From the NCBI RefSeq assembly GCF_036014215.1, contig NZ_CP107921.1:3769001-3833000 (forward strand): 64,000 bases of DNA, given 5' to 3'. This document shows positions 24,523-31,911 of this stretch, in pieces. Source of the DNA: Streptomyces sp. NBC_00440. GTDB lineage: Bacteria; Actinomycetota; Actinomycetes; Streptomycetales; Streptomycetaceae. The position numbers and the translations under genes are program-made. The notes below the pieces were generated by a model. That model saw only the letters and a list, made by a program, of their open reading frames with translations. It made no database searches and was not told where the DNA came from. How positions within the stretch are numbered: position 1 is the stretch's first letter; the number at the start of each line of letters is the position of its first letter.

Positions 24523-24969
24523 ATGACCCCCGCCGCACCACGCCGCCCACAGGGCGGCGAGTTCTACCGCATCGCCCTGCCCAACACCGCCAACGCACCC
24601 CGCATCGCACGGGACTTCGTCACCTCGCTGCTCACCGTCAGCCGTCACCGCGACCTCACCGACGACGCGCGGCTCTGCGTAGCGGAGGTGGTGACCAACG
24701 CCCATCGCCACACCCGTACGCCCCGGATCCAGCTGTACGCGACCGTCAACCGCAAGCAGATCACCGTCTCCGTGGCGGACAACGCGCCCTGGTTCCTTCC
24801 CGCCCTCGCCCCCTCACCTGCGGACGATCAACTGGAGTGCGGGCGCGGACTGTTACTGCTCGACCGACTCGCGTTCGCCTGGGGATGGACCCTCCTGGGC
24901 GGCTGCACCCCGGACCGCAAGGCCGTCTGGTTCACGCTCGCCAGGGCCGGGACCGGCGAGCCTCGATAG
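24523..24969 (+). CDS. RsbW/AbaA-like ATP-binding protein (HATPase_c)
   Basis: This 148-residue single-domain GHKL ATPase has an N-box CVAEVVTNAHRH (about 51-62), a G1 box VSVADNAPW and a G2 box ECGRGLLLLDR. The fold is that of anti-sigma kinases; in WhiJ-type loci the third component is often such a protein. Substrate unknown. The ATG at 24523 follows a short purine run (GGGAGAACCCTC). It is divergent from the XRE gene with 240 bp between, which probably carries operators for the regulator. Confidence 0.88.
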   Translation: MTPAAPRRPQGGEFYRIALPNTANAPRIARDFVTSLLTVSRHRDLTDDARLCVAEVVTNAHRHTRTPRIQLYATVNRKQITVSVADNAPWFLPALAPSPADDQLECGRGLLLLDRLAFAWGWTLLGGCTPDRKAVWFTLARAGTGEPR

Positions 24970-25175
24970 CGCCGCGCGCCCCTCCTCACCTGCTGTTTTC
25001 CCATACTCGGACCGATGCGACGCTCCGGCGCGTGCAGTCGGCAACGCAGGCCGACTCCGTAGCTCGTTGGAGTGGATGCCCCGGGCTGATCTTCTGCTCG
25101 AAGCAGTCGATCTGTATACCTATGGCTACGGAGGGTTACTTATTCAAGTGACCCGTCAGCGCCAAGGAGCATCTG

Positions 25176-25646
25176 GTGAAGTTCCGTAATTCTCTGTGTG
25201 TCGCGGCCGTATCGGCCTCGCTGATCCTCGGTGCGGGTAGTGCCTTCGCGGCTCCCGCCCTGACCACAAGCCAGGCCGGAGCGGCCAAGGTTGCCGCCGC
25301 GCGTCCCACCAGTGACACCATCATCCGGCCGCGCGCGCAGATCTGTAAGAACGGTGCGTGGACGTCGGGCAACGGCCGGACCATCCTCCGCATGCAGGAG
25401 GACGGCAACTTCGTCCTCTACAAGGACGGCCACCCGGCCTGGCAGGCGCCCCACACCTGGTCGCACGGGAACTGCGCCGTGTTCCAGGAGGACGGCAACT
25501 TCGTCGTCTACAACTCCGCGAATGAGCCCGTGTGGGCGTCCGGCACCTGGCACAAGGGCGCCTACCTGGCCATCCAGGACGACGGCAACGTCGTCATCTA
25601 CAACAACGAGCACCGCCCCGTCTGGGCGACCAACACGGGTGACTGA
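25176..25646 (+). CDS. Secreted bulb-type mannose-binding lectin
   Basis: The 156-residue protein has a signal peptide (MKFRNSLCVAAVSASLILGA, cleavage near AFA-AP at 26) and a B_lectin domain with three QxDxNxVxY-type mannose sites: MQEDGNFVLY, FQEDGNFVVY and IQDDGNVVIY. Such single-domain lectins of bacteria (like LlpA-type bacteriocins, which usually have two domains) bind mannose or rhamnose-containing glycans. Two Cys (in QICKNG and HGNCAV) can form the fold's disulfide. The GTG at 25176 has GGAG 7 nt upstream. A ligand or target cell is not evident. Confidence 0.9.
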   Translation: MKFRNSLCVAAVSASLILGAGSAFAAPALTTSQAGAAKVAAARPTSDTIIRPRAQICKNGAWTSGNGRTILRMQEDGNFVLYKDGHPAWQAPHTWSHGNCAVFQEDGNFVVYNSANEPVWASGTWHKGAYLAIQDDGNVVIYNNEHRPVWATNTGD

Positions 25647-25821
25647 CCTGACAGTTCCCGACCCGGGAGCTGAAGGCTGACAGCCGAAATGAAGAAGGGG
25701 CGGCGAGCCGTCAGGGCCCGTCGGGTCTCCGCCCCGCCAACCGCACACCGAGAACCGAGCGCCGGGACGCCGGCCCCTCGCCGACACCACCGGACCAAGA
25801 TCCACACCTTGCTCACTTTAC

Positions 25822-25837
25822 GTAGCAAGTCCGCTAC
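25822..25837. promoter_or_regulatory. GTAGC-N6-GCTAC palindrome upstream of the BP74-type gene
   Basis: GTAGC (25822-25826) and GCTAC (25833-25837) are separated by AAGTCC and lie in a locally AT-rich stretch 58 bp before the start of the BP74-type gene. CTTGCT at 25808-25813 mirrors AGCAAG at 25824-25829, adding a second overlapping dyad. A regulator site is likely; the regulator is unknown. Confidence 0.5.
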
Positions 25838-25894
25838 TTTCAGTGACGCAACGGCCGTGTGGACGGCCGTGCTTCCCGGAAGGACCTCTGCACC

Positions 25895-26359
25895 ATGCGA
25901 CGTGTCACCAAGATCGGCCTGTTTGCCTCGGCCCTGATGCTCACCCTCACCGGCGCCGCCACCGCCACCGCCCAGCCGGACACCGCCACCACCCGTGCCG
26001 CAGCAGGCGACGCCGCCTACTTCGAGGTGGCCAATGACCATGACTACCGCAACACCTGGGTCATCAAGCTGACCAAGCCCGAGGAAATCCAGCACGCCCG
26101 CGACCTGGCGAGCGGCGCGACGACCGAGAGGCCCCACGTCATCGGGCGGATCGACAAGCGGCCCGCGCCGTACAACCCCCGCTGGAGCTACAACCTCCGC
26201 CCGGACACCATCAGTTTCTTCGACTACGCCATCGAGGTCTGCGACGCGCACCCCGCGTACGTCGAGGAGCACCTGGACGAGGCGGGCGGGGCGTTCCTCC
26301 CGGGCCTGGTCTGGTGCCCCTGGTCCTCGCACATCACGAAGGAAGTCCCCGCGCCCTGA
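25895..26359 (+). CDS. Secreted BP74-type protein
   Basis: The 154-residue product starts with a signal peptide (KIGLFASALMLTLTGAATAT, cleavage near residue 27) and then a domain that matches the N-terminal domain of BP74-type proteins: NTWVIKLTKPEEIQHARDL, VIGRIDKRPAPYN, WSYNLRPDTISFF, IEVCDAHPAYVEEHLDEAGG and WCPWSS. Two Cys are likely disulfide-bonded. The biochemical role of this domain in bacteria is unclear. ATG at 25895 is preceded by GGAAGGA. It sits next to the secreted lectin on the same strand but 248 bp apart. Confidence 0.8.
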   Translation: MRRVTKIGLFASALMLTLTGAATATAQPDTATTRAAAGDAAYFEVANDHDYRNTWVIKLTKPEEIQHARDLASGATTERPHVIGRIDKRPAPYNPRWSYNLRPDTISFFDYAIEVCDAHPAYVEEHLDEAGGAFLPGLVWCPWSSHITKEVPAP

Positions 26360-26625
26360 TCTCGCTCTCCCGCCACGGGCTGCGGCCCCCGTCTGCCTAG
26401 TCGGTCCGGGCACCTTCGACGACTCGCTCACCGTGACGCCGTACTTGTTCCAGGCGACGGTTACAAAGTGGACTGGAATCAGCCCGCCCACCGGCATTGT
26501 TGGGGCCCGGCCCCGTCGTCAACCCTGCCGTCGTGCGAGCACACGGACGCCCTCGGAGAGTGGTGGTCGGCTCGTCCAGGGCAAGTGGCCGACAGGGCTG
26601 GACGCGTTCTTGAACCCGGGCTTGT

Positions 26626-27969
26626 TCATGAACGCCGGGCTGATTCCGGCGTCGGCTCTTCCTCCGCGGCCGGTGCCGGCCGGCCGGTCCTGGGATTCGG
26701 CAACCGCGTGGAGTCGGCGTCCGGTCGGCCGGTGGTGTCGTCCGGTTCAGTGACCTGCAGGCCGTCCGGATGTTCCGAGCGGGTGCTGGTGCGGGCGCGC
26801 GGCGATGCCACGGTCCGCACCCCGGAGGCCAGTTCGTGGAACCAGAGTTGAGGCGCCCGGCGTCGGGCCAGGAGTACGTACGCGCCTACCCAGCCGCAGA
26901 CGAAGGTAGCCAGCAGTATCTGCGGGAAGTGGCCGATCAGCAGCCAGTAGACATCATGCACGCCCGCCTGGGTGACCTGGCGGAGCAGCCCCATGGGCCT
27001 GTCCAGCAGGACCAGCGACGCCGCCACAAAGGTCGCCACCAGCGGGAGGGCGACCACGCCCAGCAGCACCGCGCGTACAACGAGCCGCCACAGCGCGGGC
27101 TTGCCGTCTTCTCCGACCGGTACGAGCCGGAGCAGGAGCAGCCGCTTGCCCGGGGTCACCCCGATCAGCCAGGGCACCACGACGAAGTAGGCGGGGAGGG
27201 CCACGGCCATCACCGGCGGCAGGACCTCAGAGCCTTGCTGCCCGGCGTACATCAGGGCCAGGACCGCAGCGGCGATCACGGCCGCGGCCCCGGCCAGGTC
27301 GGCCAGCAGCGCCACCAGCCGCTGACCGACGGGGACGAGCCGCCGCTCACCCACCCTCTCTTCCGGCGTGTCCAGTGTCGGCAGCACCCGGGCGAGCGGT
27401 CCGGCCACGCACCAGCCGACCAGTGCTCCCGCGGCGTTGATCAGCAGGTCGTCCACGTCGAACAGCCGGTAGGGGCACGGGTAGATACCCCACAGCGCGG
27501 TGCCCTGCGTGATTTCGAAGAACAGTGAGGCGCCGAAGCCCGCGACCGCCGCCGCCGCGATGCCGCGCCGCAGGTGATAGCGGACGAAGGCACCCAGCGG
27601 CACCAGCATGACCAGGTTCAGCAGCGCACCGGCCACCGCTGGGTTGTGGAACACCAATGCGCCAAGCGAGACCTTGTGGTGCGCGTCCTTCCAGATGTCA
27701 CCGAAGGTGTTGCCCGGTATCCACTGCGGATGGGCGACCGCGGCGAACCTCCGGCACATGCCCTGCGTCTCCTTGGGCAGCGGCACGATCGTCATGCACA
27801 GGGCCGAGATCGCGTAATACAGGAAGCCAAGGAGCGACATCACGCGCCATTGCGACATGACGCCGTGCCGCCGGTACAGGACGACCGCCGTCGGCAGGAA
27901 CAACACCAGGGCCAGGAGAGGGAAGAGCGCCGCGGCCGTCTTCACCGGCAACAGGTAAACAGAAACCAT
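26626..27969 (-). CDS. VanZ-RDD membrane protein
   Basis: A 447-residue membrane protein combining a VanZ-like N-terminal half (about 1-190: five helices, with TIVPLPK, VFHNPAVAGALLNLVMLVPLG and FDVDDLLINAAGALVGW) and an RDD-like C-terminal half (about 210-390: RLVALLADLAGAAAVIAA, WLIGVTPGKRLLLLRLV). A polar tail of about 60 residues ends the protein. VanZ proteins give low-level teicoplanin resistance in enterococci, but actinobacterial homologues are mostly uncharacterised. The ATG at 27969 (MVSVYLLP) is chosen because a TATAGT -10 lies 6 nt upstream. Confidence 0.82.
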   Translation of the reverse strand: MVSVYLLPVKTAAALFPLLALVLFLPTAVVLYRRHGVMSQWRVMSLLGFLYYAISALCMTIVPLPKETQGMCRRFAAVAHPQWIPGNTFGDIWKDAHHKVSLGALVFHNPAVAGALLNLVMLVPLGAFVRYHLRRGIAAAAVAGFGASLFFEITQGTALWGIYPCPYRLFDVDDLLINAAGALVGWCVAGPLARVLPTLDTPEERVGERRLVPVGQRLVALLADLAGAAAVIAAAVLALMYAGQQGSEVLPPVMAVALPAYFVVVPWLIGVTPGKRLLLLRLVPVGEDGKPALWRLVVRAVLLGVVALPLVATFVAASLVLLDRPMGLLRQVTQAGVHDVYWLLIGHFPQILLATFVCGWVGAYVLLARRRAPQLWFHELASGVRTVASPRARTSTRSEHPDGLQVTEPDDTTGRPDADSTRLPNPRTGRPAPAAEEEPTPESARRS

Positions 27970-27975
27970 GCGGAG

Positions 27976-27981
27976 ACTATA
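27976..27981 (-). promoter_or_regulatory. -10 element for a leaderless vanZ-type transcript
   Basis: TATAGT on the minus strand ends 6 nt before the ATG at 27969. Upstream, near 27988-28005, an AACACTGTGTGTATA stretch could hold an operator. Confidence 0.5.
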
Positions 27982-28094
27982 CGATCCTCTAAACACTGTG
28001 TGTATAGCCGGACGGGCTGCGAATCCACCAGCAGGCGGACGGGGGGGGGCCGCTCTCCGTGTGGGGCACCCGTGCTTCTCAGTGATCTTTCTGG

Positions 28095-29294
28095 TTACTT
28101 GCTGAGCCGGCCGAGCTGAGAACGGTAGTCGGGCAGGTCGATGGTGCTGATCTTCTGCCCCTCCTTGAGCATCCAGTTCAGGAGGGAGCGCCTGTTCAGA
28201 AGGCCGTTCCGGATCCGGAGGCCGACCGTGGTGCCAGGGGCGAGGAACTTCCCGGTGCGGCTGCCGCCCTTCTGGCAGCCCTGGGCATAGCCGCGCATCG
28301 CGTTCTCATACCGGCTGAAGGCCGCACGCCGGTCGCCATTGGCCAGCGCGAGTTCGCCGGCCAGCACGTAGGCGGCCACCATGCCGGTTCCGGTGCCCAT
28401 GCCGCCGATCGTCGCGCCGCAGGCGGCGTCCCCGACGAGGCCGATGCGCCCTGTGGACCAGGCGGGTACGTCTGCCCGGCTGATCGAGTCGAAGTACAGT
28501 TCCGGGGCCTGCTGCAGGGAGTCGAGAAGCCGCGGTACCTCCCAGCCGAGCCCGGCAAATGCCTTGACGATCAAAGCCTTCTGTTGTTCCAGGTCATGGC
28601 GGTCATACGTGACCTGGGGCGAGGCGAAGACGAAGAAGGCACTGGCCTTCGCCGCGTCCCGGTGATCGCCGCCGACCCTGGCGAGTCGGCCCGGCGTGTT
28701 GTAGCCCACCGAACATCGCCCGATGCCAAGGTCGTTGGGCAGCTGCCAGGTGGCGGCGTAGTAGCCGAGATGGCGGACGAAACTCTCCTCGGGGCCGAAG
28801 GCGAGTCGGCGCACATTGGAGTGCAGCCCGTCCGCACCGATGACGAGGTCGAACTCTCGCGGTGTGCCGTGCCGGAAGGTCACCTGTACGCCTCCGGTGG
28901 TCTCGGTAAGGCTGGTGATCGAGTCGCCGAAGACGTATTCGGTGTGCGGGCGGCTGTGCTCGCAGAGCACCCGGGCCAGGTCTCCGCGGAGTACCTCCAC
29001 GTCGCCGCCGGCGAACTCGGCGGGCAGGTGCAGAAGAGATCGGCCGTGCTCGTCGACGAAGCGTATGGGGCTGCCGCCGGTCTGGATCCGGCGCAGCTCC
29101 GCGAGAACACCCATGCGCTTCAGCACGGTGAGGTGTGCCTCTCCGCGGAAGTCGACGGCTTGGCCACCGGCACGCAAGGCCGGTGTCAGCTCGACCACTG
29201 TGGGCCGGAAGCCATAGCGGCCCAGCCAGTAGGCCAGGGCCGGACCAGCGATGCCGGCACCGGAGATGAGGACGTTCTTGTTCAGGGGAACCAC
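28095..29294 (-). CDS. FAD-dependent aromatic monooxygenase (PHBH-fold)
   Basis: This 399-residue flavoprotein has the Rossmann motif GAGIAGPALAYWLGRYG (about 12-28), the middle DG motif VIGADGLHSNVRR and the second FAD motif RIGLVGDAACGATIGGMGTG. The set is typical of class A flavin monooxygenases of the TetX/RebC-like type that hydroxylate aromatic compounds or inactivate antibiotics. The substrate is unknown. The GTG at 29294 overlaps its GAGGAG; a CTG nine bases in would have better spacing, so the exact start is uncertain. A TetR gene is divergent, with an operator-like palindrome between. Confidence 0.9.
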   Translation of the reverse strand: MVPLNKNVLISGAGIAGPALAYWLGRYGFRPTVVELTPALRAGGQAVDFRGEAHLTVLKRMGVLAELRRIQTGGSPIRFVDEHGRSLLHLPAEFAGGDVEVLRGDLARVLCEHSRPHTEYVFGDSITSLTETTGGVQVTFRHGTPREFDLVIGADGLHSNVRRLAFGPEESFVRHLGYYAATWQLPNDLGIGRCSVGYNTPGRLARVGGDHRDAAKASAFFVFASPQVTYDRHDLEQQKALIVKAFAGLGWEVPRLLDSLQQAPELYFDSISRADVPAWSTGRIGLVGDAACGATIGGMGTGTGMVAAYVLAGELALANGDRRAAFSRYENAMRGYAQGCQKGGSRTGKFLAPGTTVGLRIRNGLLNRRSLLNWMLKEGQKISTIDLPDYRSQLGRLSK

Positions 29295-29303
29295 TCCTCA
29301 CAG

Positions 29304-29354
29304 AAACTGTGTCCACCGGATACTGATTATTAGTGTGTACGGTAGACACAGTTT
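29304..29354. promoter_or_regulatory. TetR operator pair between the monooxygenase and its regulator
   Basis: AAACTGTGTCCACCG (29304-29318) and CGGTAGACACAGTTT (29340-29354) form an inverted repeat with 14 of 15 bases matching. It fills the gap between the divergent genes, and the core ACTGTGTC/GACACAGT is a plausible TetR site. Confidence 0.7.
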
Positions 29355-29390
29355 TGGCGGATTGGCAACACTGCGGAGGGGAACGGCGAA

Positions 29391-30107
29391 GTGAGCGACG
29401 AGCGGAGCGAGACCGTACGGCTGCTCTGGGGCCCGCACCTGAAGCCCTCACGAGGGCCCAAGCCCGCACTCAGCCTGGGCGGCATCGCGCGGGCCGGCAT
29501 CGAGATCGCCGACGCGGAGGGGCTGGCCGCTGTATCCATGCAGCGGGTTGCCGGGCTGCTCGGCGTCACCAAGATGGCGCTCTACCGGTACGTGCCCGGC
29601 AAGTCCGAGTTGGTCGCGTTGATGGTGGAGACCGCAGTCGGCGAGGCGCCTTCGCCTGACGGATCGCGCTGTGGGTGGCGCGAGCAACTCAGCGACTGGG
29701 CCGGTCAGCTGGTCAGCGTCTTCGAGCAGCACCCATGGCTGCTGGATGCAACGGTCGGCCCGAGAATCATGGGCCCCGGAGAGCTTGCCTGGACGGAGCA
29801 GGCCCTCGCCGCACTGGACGGCACGGGCCTCTCGGGCGCCGAACGGCTGGACGCGGTCCTGCTGCTGGCCGGCCATGTGCGTGGAATCGTTCAGCAGGCC
29901 CGTGCGGCAGGTCATGCAGGTACCCCTGAAGCGCAGCTCATCGTCACCCTTGGGGAGCTGATGCAGGCACACGGCGCGGACTACCCCGCTCTGACCGCCG
30001 CGTTGACCTCGGCGACCCAGCACGGCGGGCAGGACCAGGGATTCGAGTTCGGACTGCAGCGCATCCTGGATGGTTTGGGTCTGCTCATCGCTCAGCGTTC
30101 GAACTGA
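29391..30107 (+). CDS. TetR-family regulator with TetR_C domain
   Basis: A 238-residue TetR-class regulator: an extended N-terminus, helix-turn-helix near 29-75 (SLGGIARAGIEIADAEGLAA, MQRVAGLLGVTKMALYRYV), then a TetR_C-type ligand domain (WREQLSDWAGQLVSVFEQHP). The GTG at 29391 has GGGG-type purines upstream. It most likely represses the divergent monooxygenase and itself through the palindrome between them, with an aromatic or antibiotic-like ligand as inducer (inference). Confidence 0.88.
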   Translation: MSDERSETVRLLWGPHLKPSRGPKPALSLGGIARAGIEIADAEGLAAVSMQRVAGLLGVTKMALYRYVPGKSELVALMVETAVGEAPSPDGSRCGWREQLSDWAGQLVSVFEQHPWLLDATVGPRIMGPGELAWTEQALAALDGTGLSGAERLDAVLLLAGHVRGIVQQARAAGHAGTPEAQLIVTLGELMQAHGADYPALTAALTSATQHGGQDQGFEFGLQRILDGLGLLIAQRSN

Positions 30108-30234
30108 GCCGGACGGTGCTGGCCGGCCGACGGTCCCGGCGGCCGCGTTGCAGCCGGCGTACGAGCCACCCGGCATCGGCCAGAGGTCAGGTCGGATCCA
30201 GTCGCTTCCCGGCGGGTCACGTTCCCGGCGTCTG

Positions 30235-30240
30235 TACGCT
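30235..30240 (+). promoter_or_regulatory. -10 element for leaderless mshD
   Basis: TACGCT lies 7 nt upstream of the ATG at 30248; the intervening bases are CGCCCCC with no ribosome binding site. The -35 region is not obvious. Confidence 0.5.
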
Positions 30241-30247
30241 CGCCCCC

Positions 30248-31195
30248 ATGACGAATGCGCCCGCAGACCCCGCACCCGGCCGGCAGATCCAGACCCTCGA
30301 CGCCCTCACCGCCGACCAGGAGCAAGCCGTACGCGCGCTGCTCGCCGAGGCCGCGCGGACCGATGGGCAGCAGGCCGTCTCCGAGCAGGGACGGCTTCAG
30401 CTGCGCGGAGGGCGCCGCGAAGGGGTTCAGCACTTCCTGGTCAGCGTCGGTGACACGCTCACCGGGTACGCCCAGCTGGAGGCGACCGACCCCGTCGAGG
30501 CACCCGCCGCCGAACTCGTCGTCCACCCCTCGCACCGGGGACAGGGCAACGGCCGCGCGCTCGGCTCCGCACTGCTGGCCGCCTCCGGGCGGCGGCTGCG
30601 CGTCTGGGCGCACGGCGGACACGCGGCGGCCCGCCACCTCGCCCAGGTGCTCGGGCTGGCCAAGTTCCGTGAACTGCGCCAGCTGCGGCGCCCGTTGGCC
30701 CCGCTGAACATCCCCGAGCCGGTGTACCCGGACGGCGTCACCGTACGGACCTTCGTACCCGGTCAGGACGATGCGGCCTGGCTCGCCGTGAACGCCGCCG
30801 CCTTCGCCCACCACCCCGAGCAGGGGTCGATGAGCCAGCGCGACCTGGACGACCGGAAGGCGGAGTCCTGGTTCGACCCGAAGGGGTTCTTCCTGGCGGT
30901 ACGGGACGCGGATGCGGACGGCGGCCCCGGCGGGGAGATCGTCGGCTTCCACTGGACGAAGGTGCACGCCGACGAGCAGCTGGGCGAGGTGTACGTGGTC
31001 GGCATCCGCCCGGACGCCCAGGGCGGCGGCCTCGGCAAGGCGCTGACCGCGACCGGGCTGCGCCACCTCGCGGCCGAGGGGCTGCCCACGGCGATGCTGT
31101 ACGTGGACGCCGACAACACGGCGGCCGTCACGGTGTACGAGCGGCTGGGCTTCACCACGCACGAGGTCGACCTGATGTACCGCTCGGAGTCCTGA
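30248..31195 (+). CDS. mshD: Mycothiol synthase (acetyltransferase)
   Basis: MshD performs the last step of mycothiol synthesis, acetylating the cysteine of Cys-GlcN-Ins in the cytoplasm. The 315-residue protein has two GNAT domains in tandem: an N-terminal one with LVVHPSHRGQGNGRALGSAL (about 95-114) and a C-terminal one with VVGIRPDAQGGGLGKALTAT and YVDADNTAAVTVYERLGF. Both acetyl-CoA loops are intact, though in characterised MshD only the C-terminal domain is catalytic. The first in-frame upstream stretch is rejected because the TACGCT promoter element fits the ATG at 30248. It marks return to core genes. Confidence 0.95.
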   Translation: MTNAPADPAPGRQIQTLDALTADQEQAVRALLAEAARTDGQQAVSEQGRLQLRGGRREGVQHFLVSVGDTLTGYAQLEATDPVEAPAAELVVHPSHRGQGNGRALGSALLAASGRRLRVWAHGGHAAARHLAQVLGLAKFRELRQLRRPLAPLNIPEPVYPDGVTVRTFVPGQDDAAWLAVNAAAFAHHPEQGSMSQRDLDDRKAESWFDPKGFFLAVRDADADGGPGGEIVGFHWTKVHADEQLGEVYVVGIRPDAQGGGLGKALTATGLRHLAAEGLPTAMLYVDADNTAAVTVYERLGFTTHEVDLMYRSES

Positions 31196-31230
31196 CCCAC
31201 GGAGACCCGGAGCCCTGAATCGCGGAACCC

Positions 31231-31276
31231 CACAGCCCCGACCTGCGGAAACTCACAGTCCTGACCTGCGGAAACG
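31231..31276. repeat. two tandem 23-bp repeats after mshD
   Basis: CACAGCCCCGACCTGCGGAA... (31231-31253) is repeated at 31254-31276 with three changes. A further degenerate copy (GAGCCCTGAATCGCGGAAC) precedes it. They lie between mshD and its terminator. Confidence 0.65.
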
Positions 31277-31290
31277 CTGCACGGCACACC

Positions 31291-31320
31291 GCCCTCCCCG
31301 GCCGCCCGGGGAGGGCGTTT
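31291..31320 (+). terminator. intrinsic terminator of mshD
   Basis: GCCCTCCCCGG (31291-31301) pairs with CCGGGGAGGGC (31306-31316) around a 4-nt loop and is followed by GTTT. Confidence 0.75.
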
Positions 31321-31369
31321 CCGATCCCGGATCCGATCATGGAGTTGACATGCCTCCGACCTTGCATCA

Positions 31370-31397
31370 CCCTTTCACTACTCAACTAGTGAAAGGG
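31370..31397. promoter_or_regulatory. GntR operator overlapping the promoter of the GntR/ABC operon
   Basis: CCCTTTCACTA (31370-31380) and TAGTGAAAGGG (31387-31397) are perfect 11-bp arms around CTCAAC, ending 10 bp before the gntR start. A TTGACA -35 lies at 31345-31350, so the operator overlaps the -10/start region, consistent with autorepression. Confidence 0.78.
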
Positions 31398-31407
31398 GGG
31401 TGGGCAC

Positions 31408-31911
31408 GTGATCGAGTTCCGTATCGACCGGCGCAGCGGCGTCTCGACGTATCTCCAGATCGCCCAGCAGACCAAACAGGCTCTGCGCCTGGGCCTGTTG
31501 CAGCCCGGTGACCAGCTGCCCACCGCACGCGCGGTGGTCGAGTCCACCGCCATCAACCCCAACACGGTCCTGAAGGCCTACCGCGAACTGGAACGCGAGG
31601 GACTGGTCGAGGCCCGGCGCGGCATGGGCACCTTCATCCGCAAGTCGCTCGGGCACACCCCGCCCGCGGACTCGGCGCTGCGGGCCGAGCTGACCGAGTG
31701 GGCCGCCCGGGCCCGTACGGCCGGACTGGAGAAGGACGACGCGGCAGCGCTCTGCGCCTCCGTACTCGACGACTGCTTCCAGGACACCGCCGGCACCACC
31801 GGCGCTACGGCCACCACCGGCTCCACGGCCACCACCGCCGCCTCGGACACCCACATCCACACCCGCGCCACCACCGACGCAGCCCGCTCCAAGGGGGACA
31901 TGCACACATGA
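31408..31911 (+). CDS. GntR-family (YtrA-type) repressor
   Basis: A 167-residue GntR regulator of the YtrA subfamily: winged helix (about 10-75, VSTYLQIAQQTKQALRLGLL, RAVVESTAINPNTVLKAYRE) followed by a short helical dimerisation region and a Thr/Ala-rich variable tail. YtrA-type repressors typically precede the ABC transporter they control and are often released by cell-envelope antibiotics. The GTG at 31408 lies just after an 11-bp palindrome. Its stop overlaps the ATP-binding protein start (ATGA). Confidence 0.9.
   Translation: MIEFRIDRRSGVSTYLQIAQQTKQALRLGLLQPGDQLPTARAVVESTAINPNTVLKAYRELEREGLVEARRGMGTFIRKSLGHTPPADSALRAELTEWAARARTAGLEKDDAAALCASVLDDCFQDTAGTTGATATTGSTATTAASDTHIHTRATTDAARSKGDMHT

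Noticed and set aside
26380..26560. Minus-strand frame reading PVHFVTVAWNKYGVTVSES
   Set aside because: It looks like the tail of a secreted protein, but no start, family or length supports a gene. It may be a degraded remnant; too weak to annotate.
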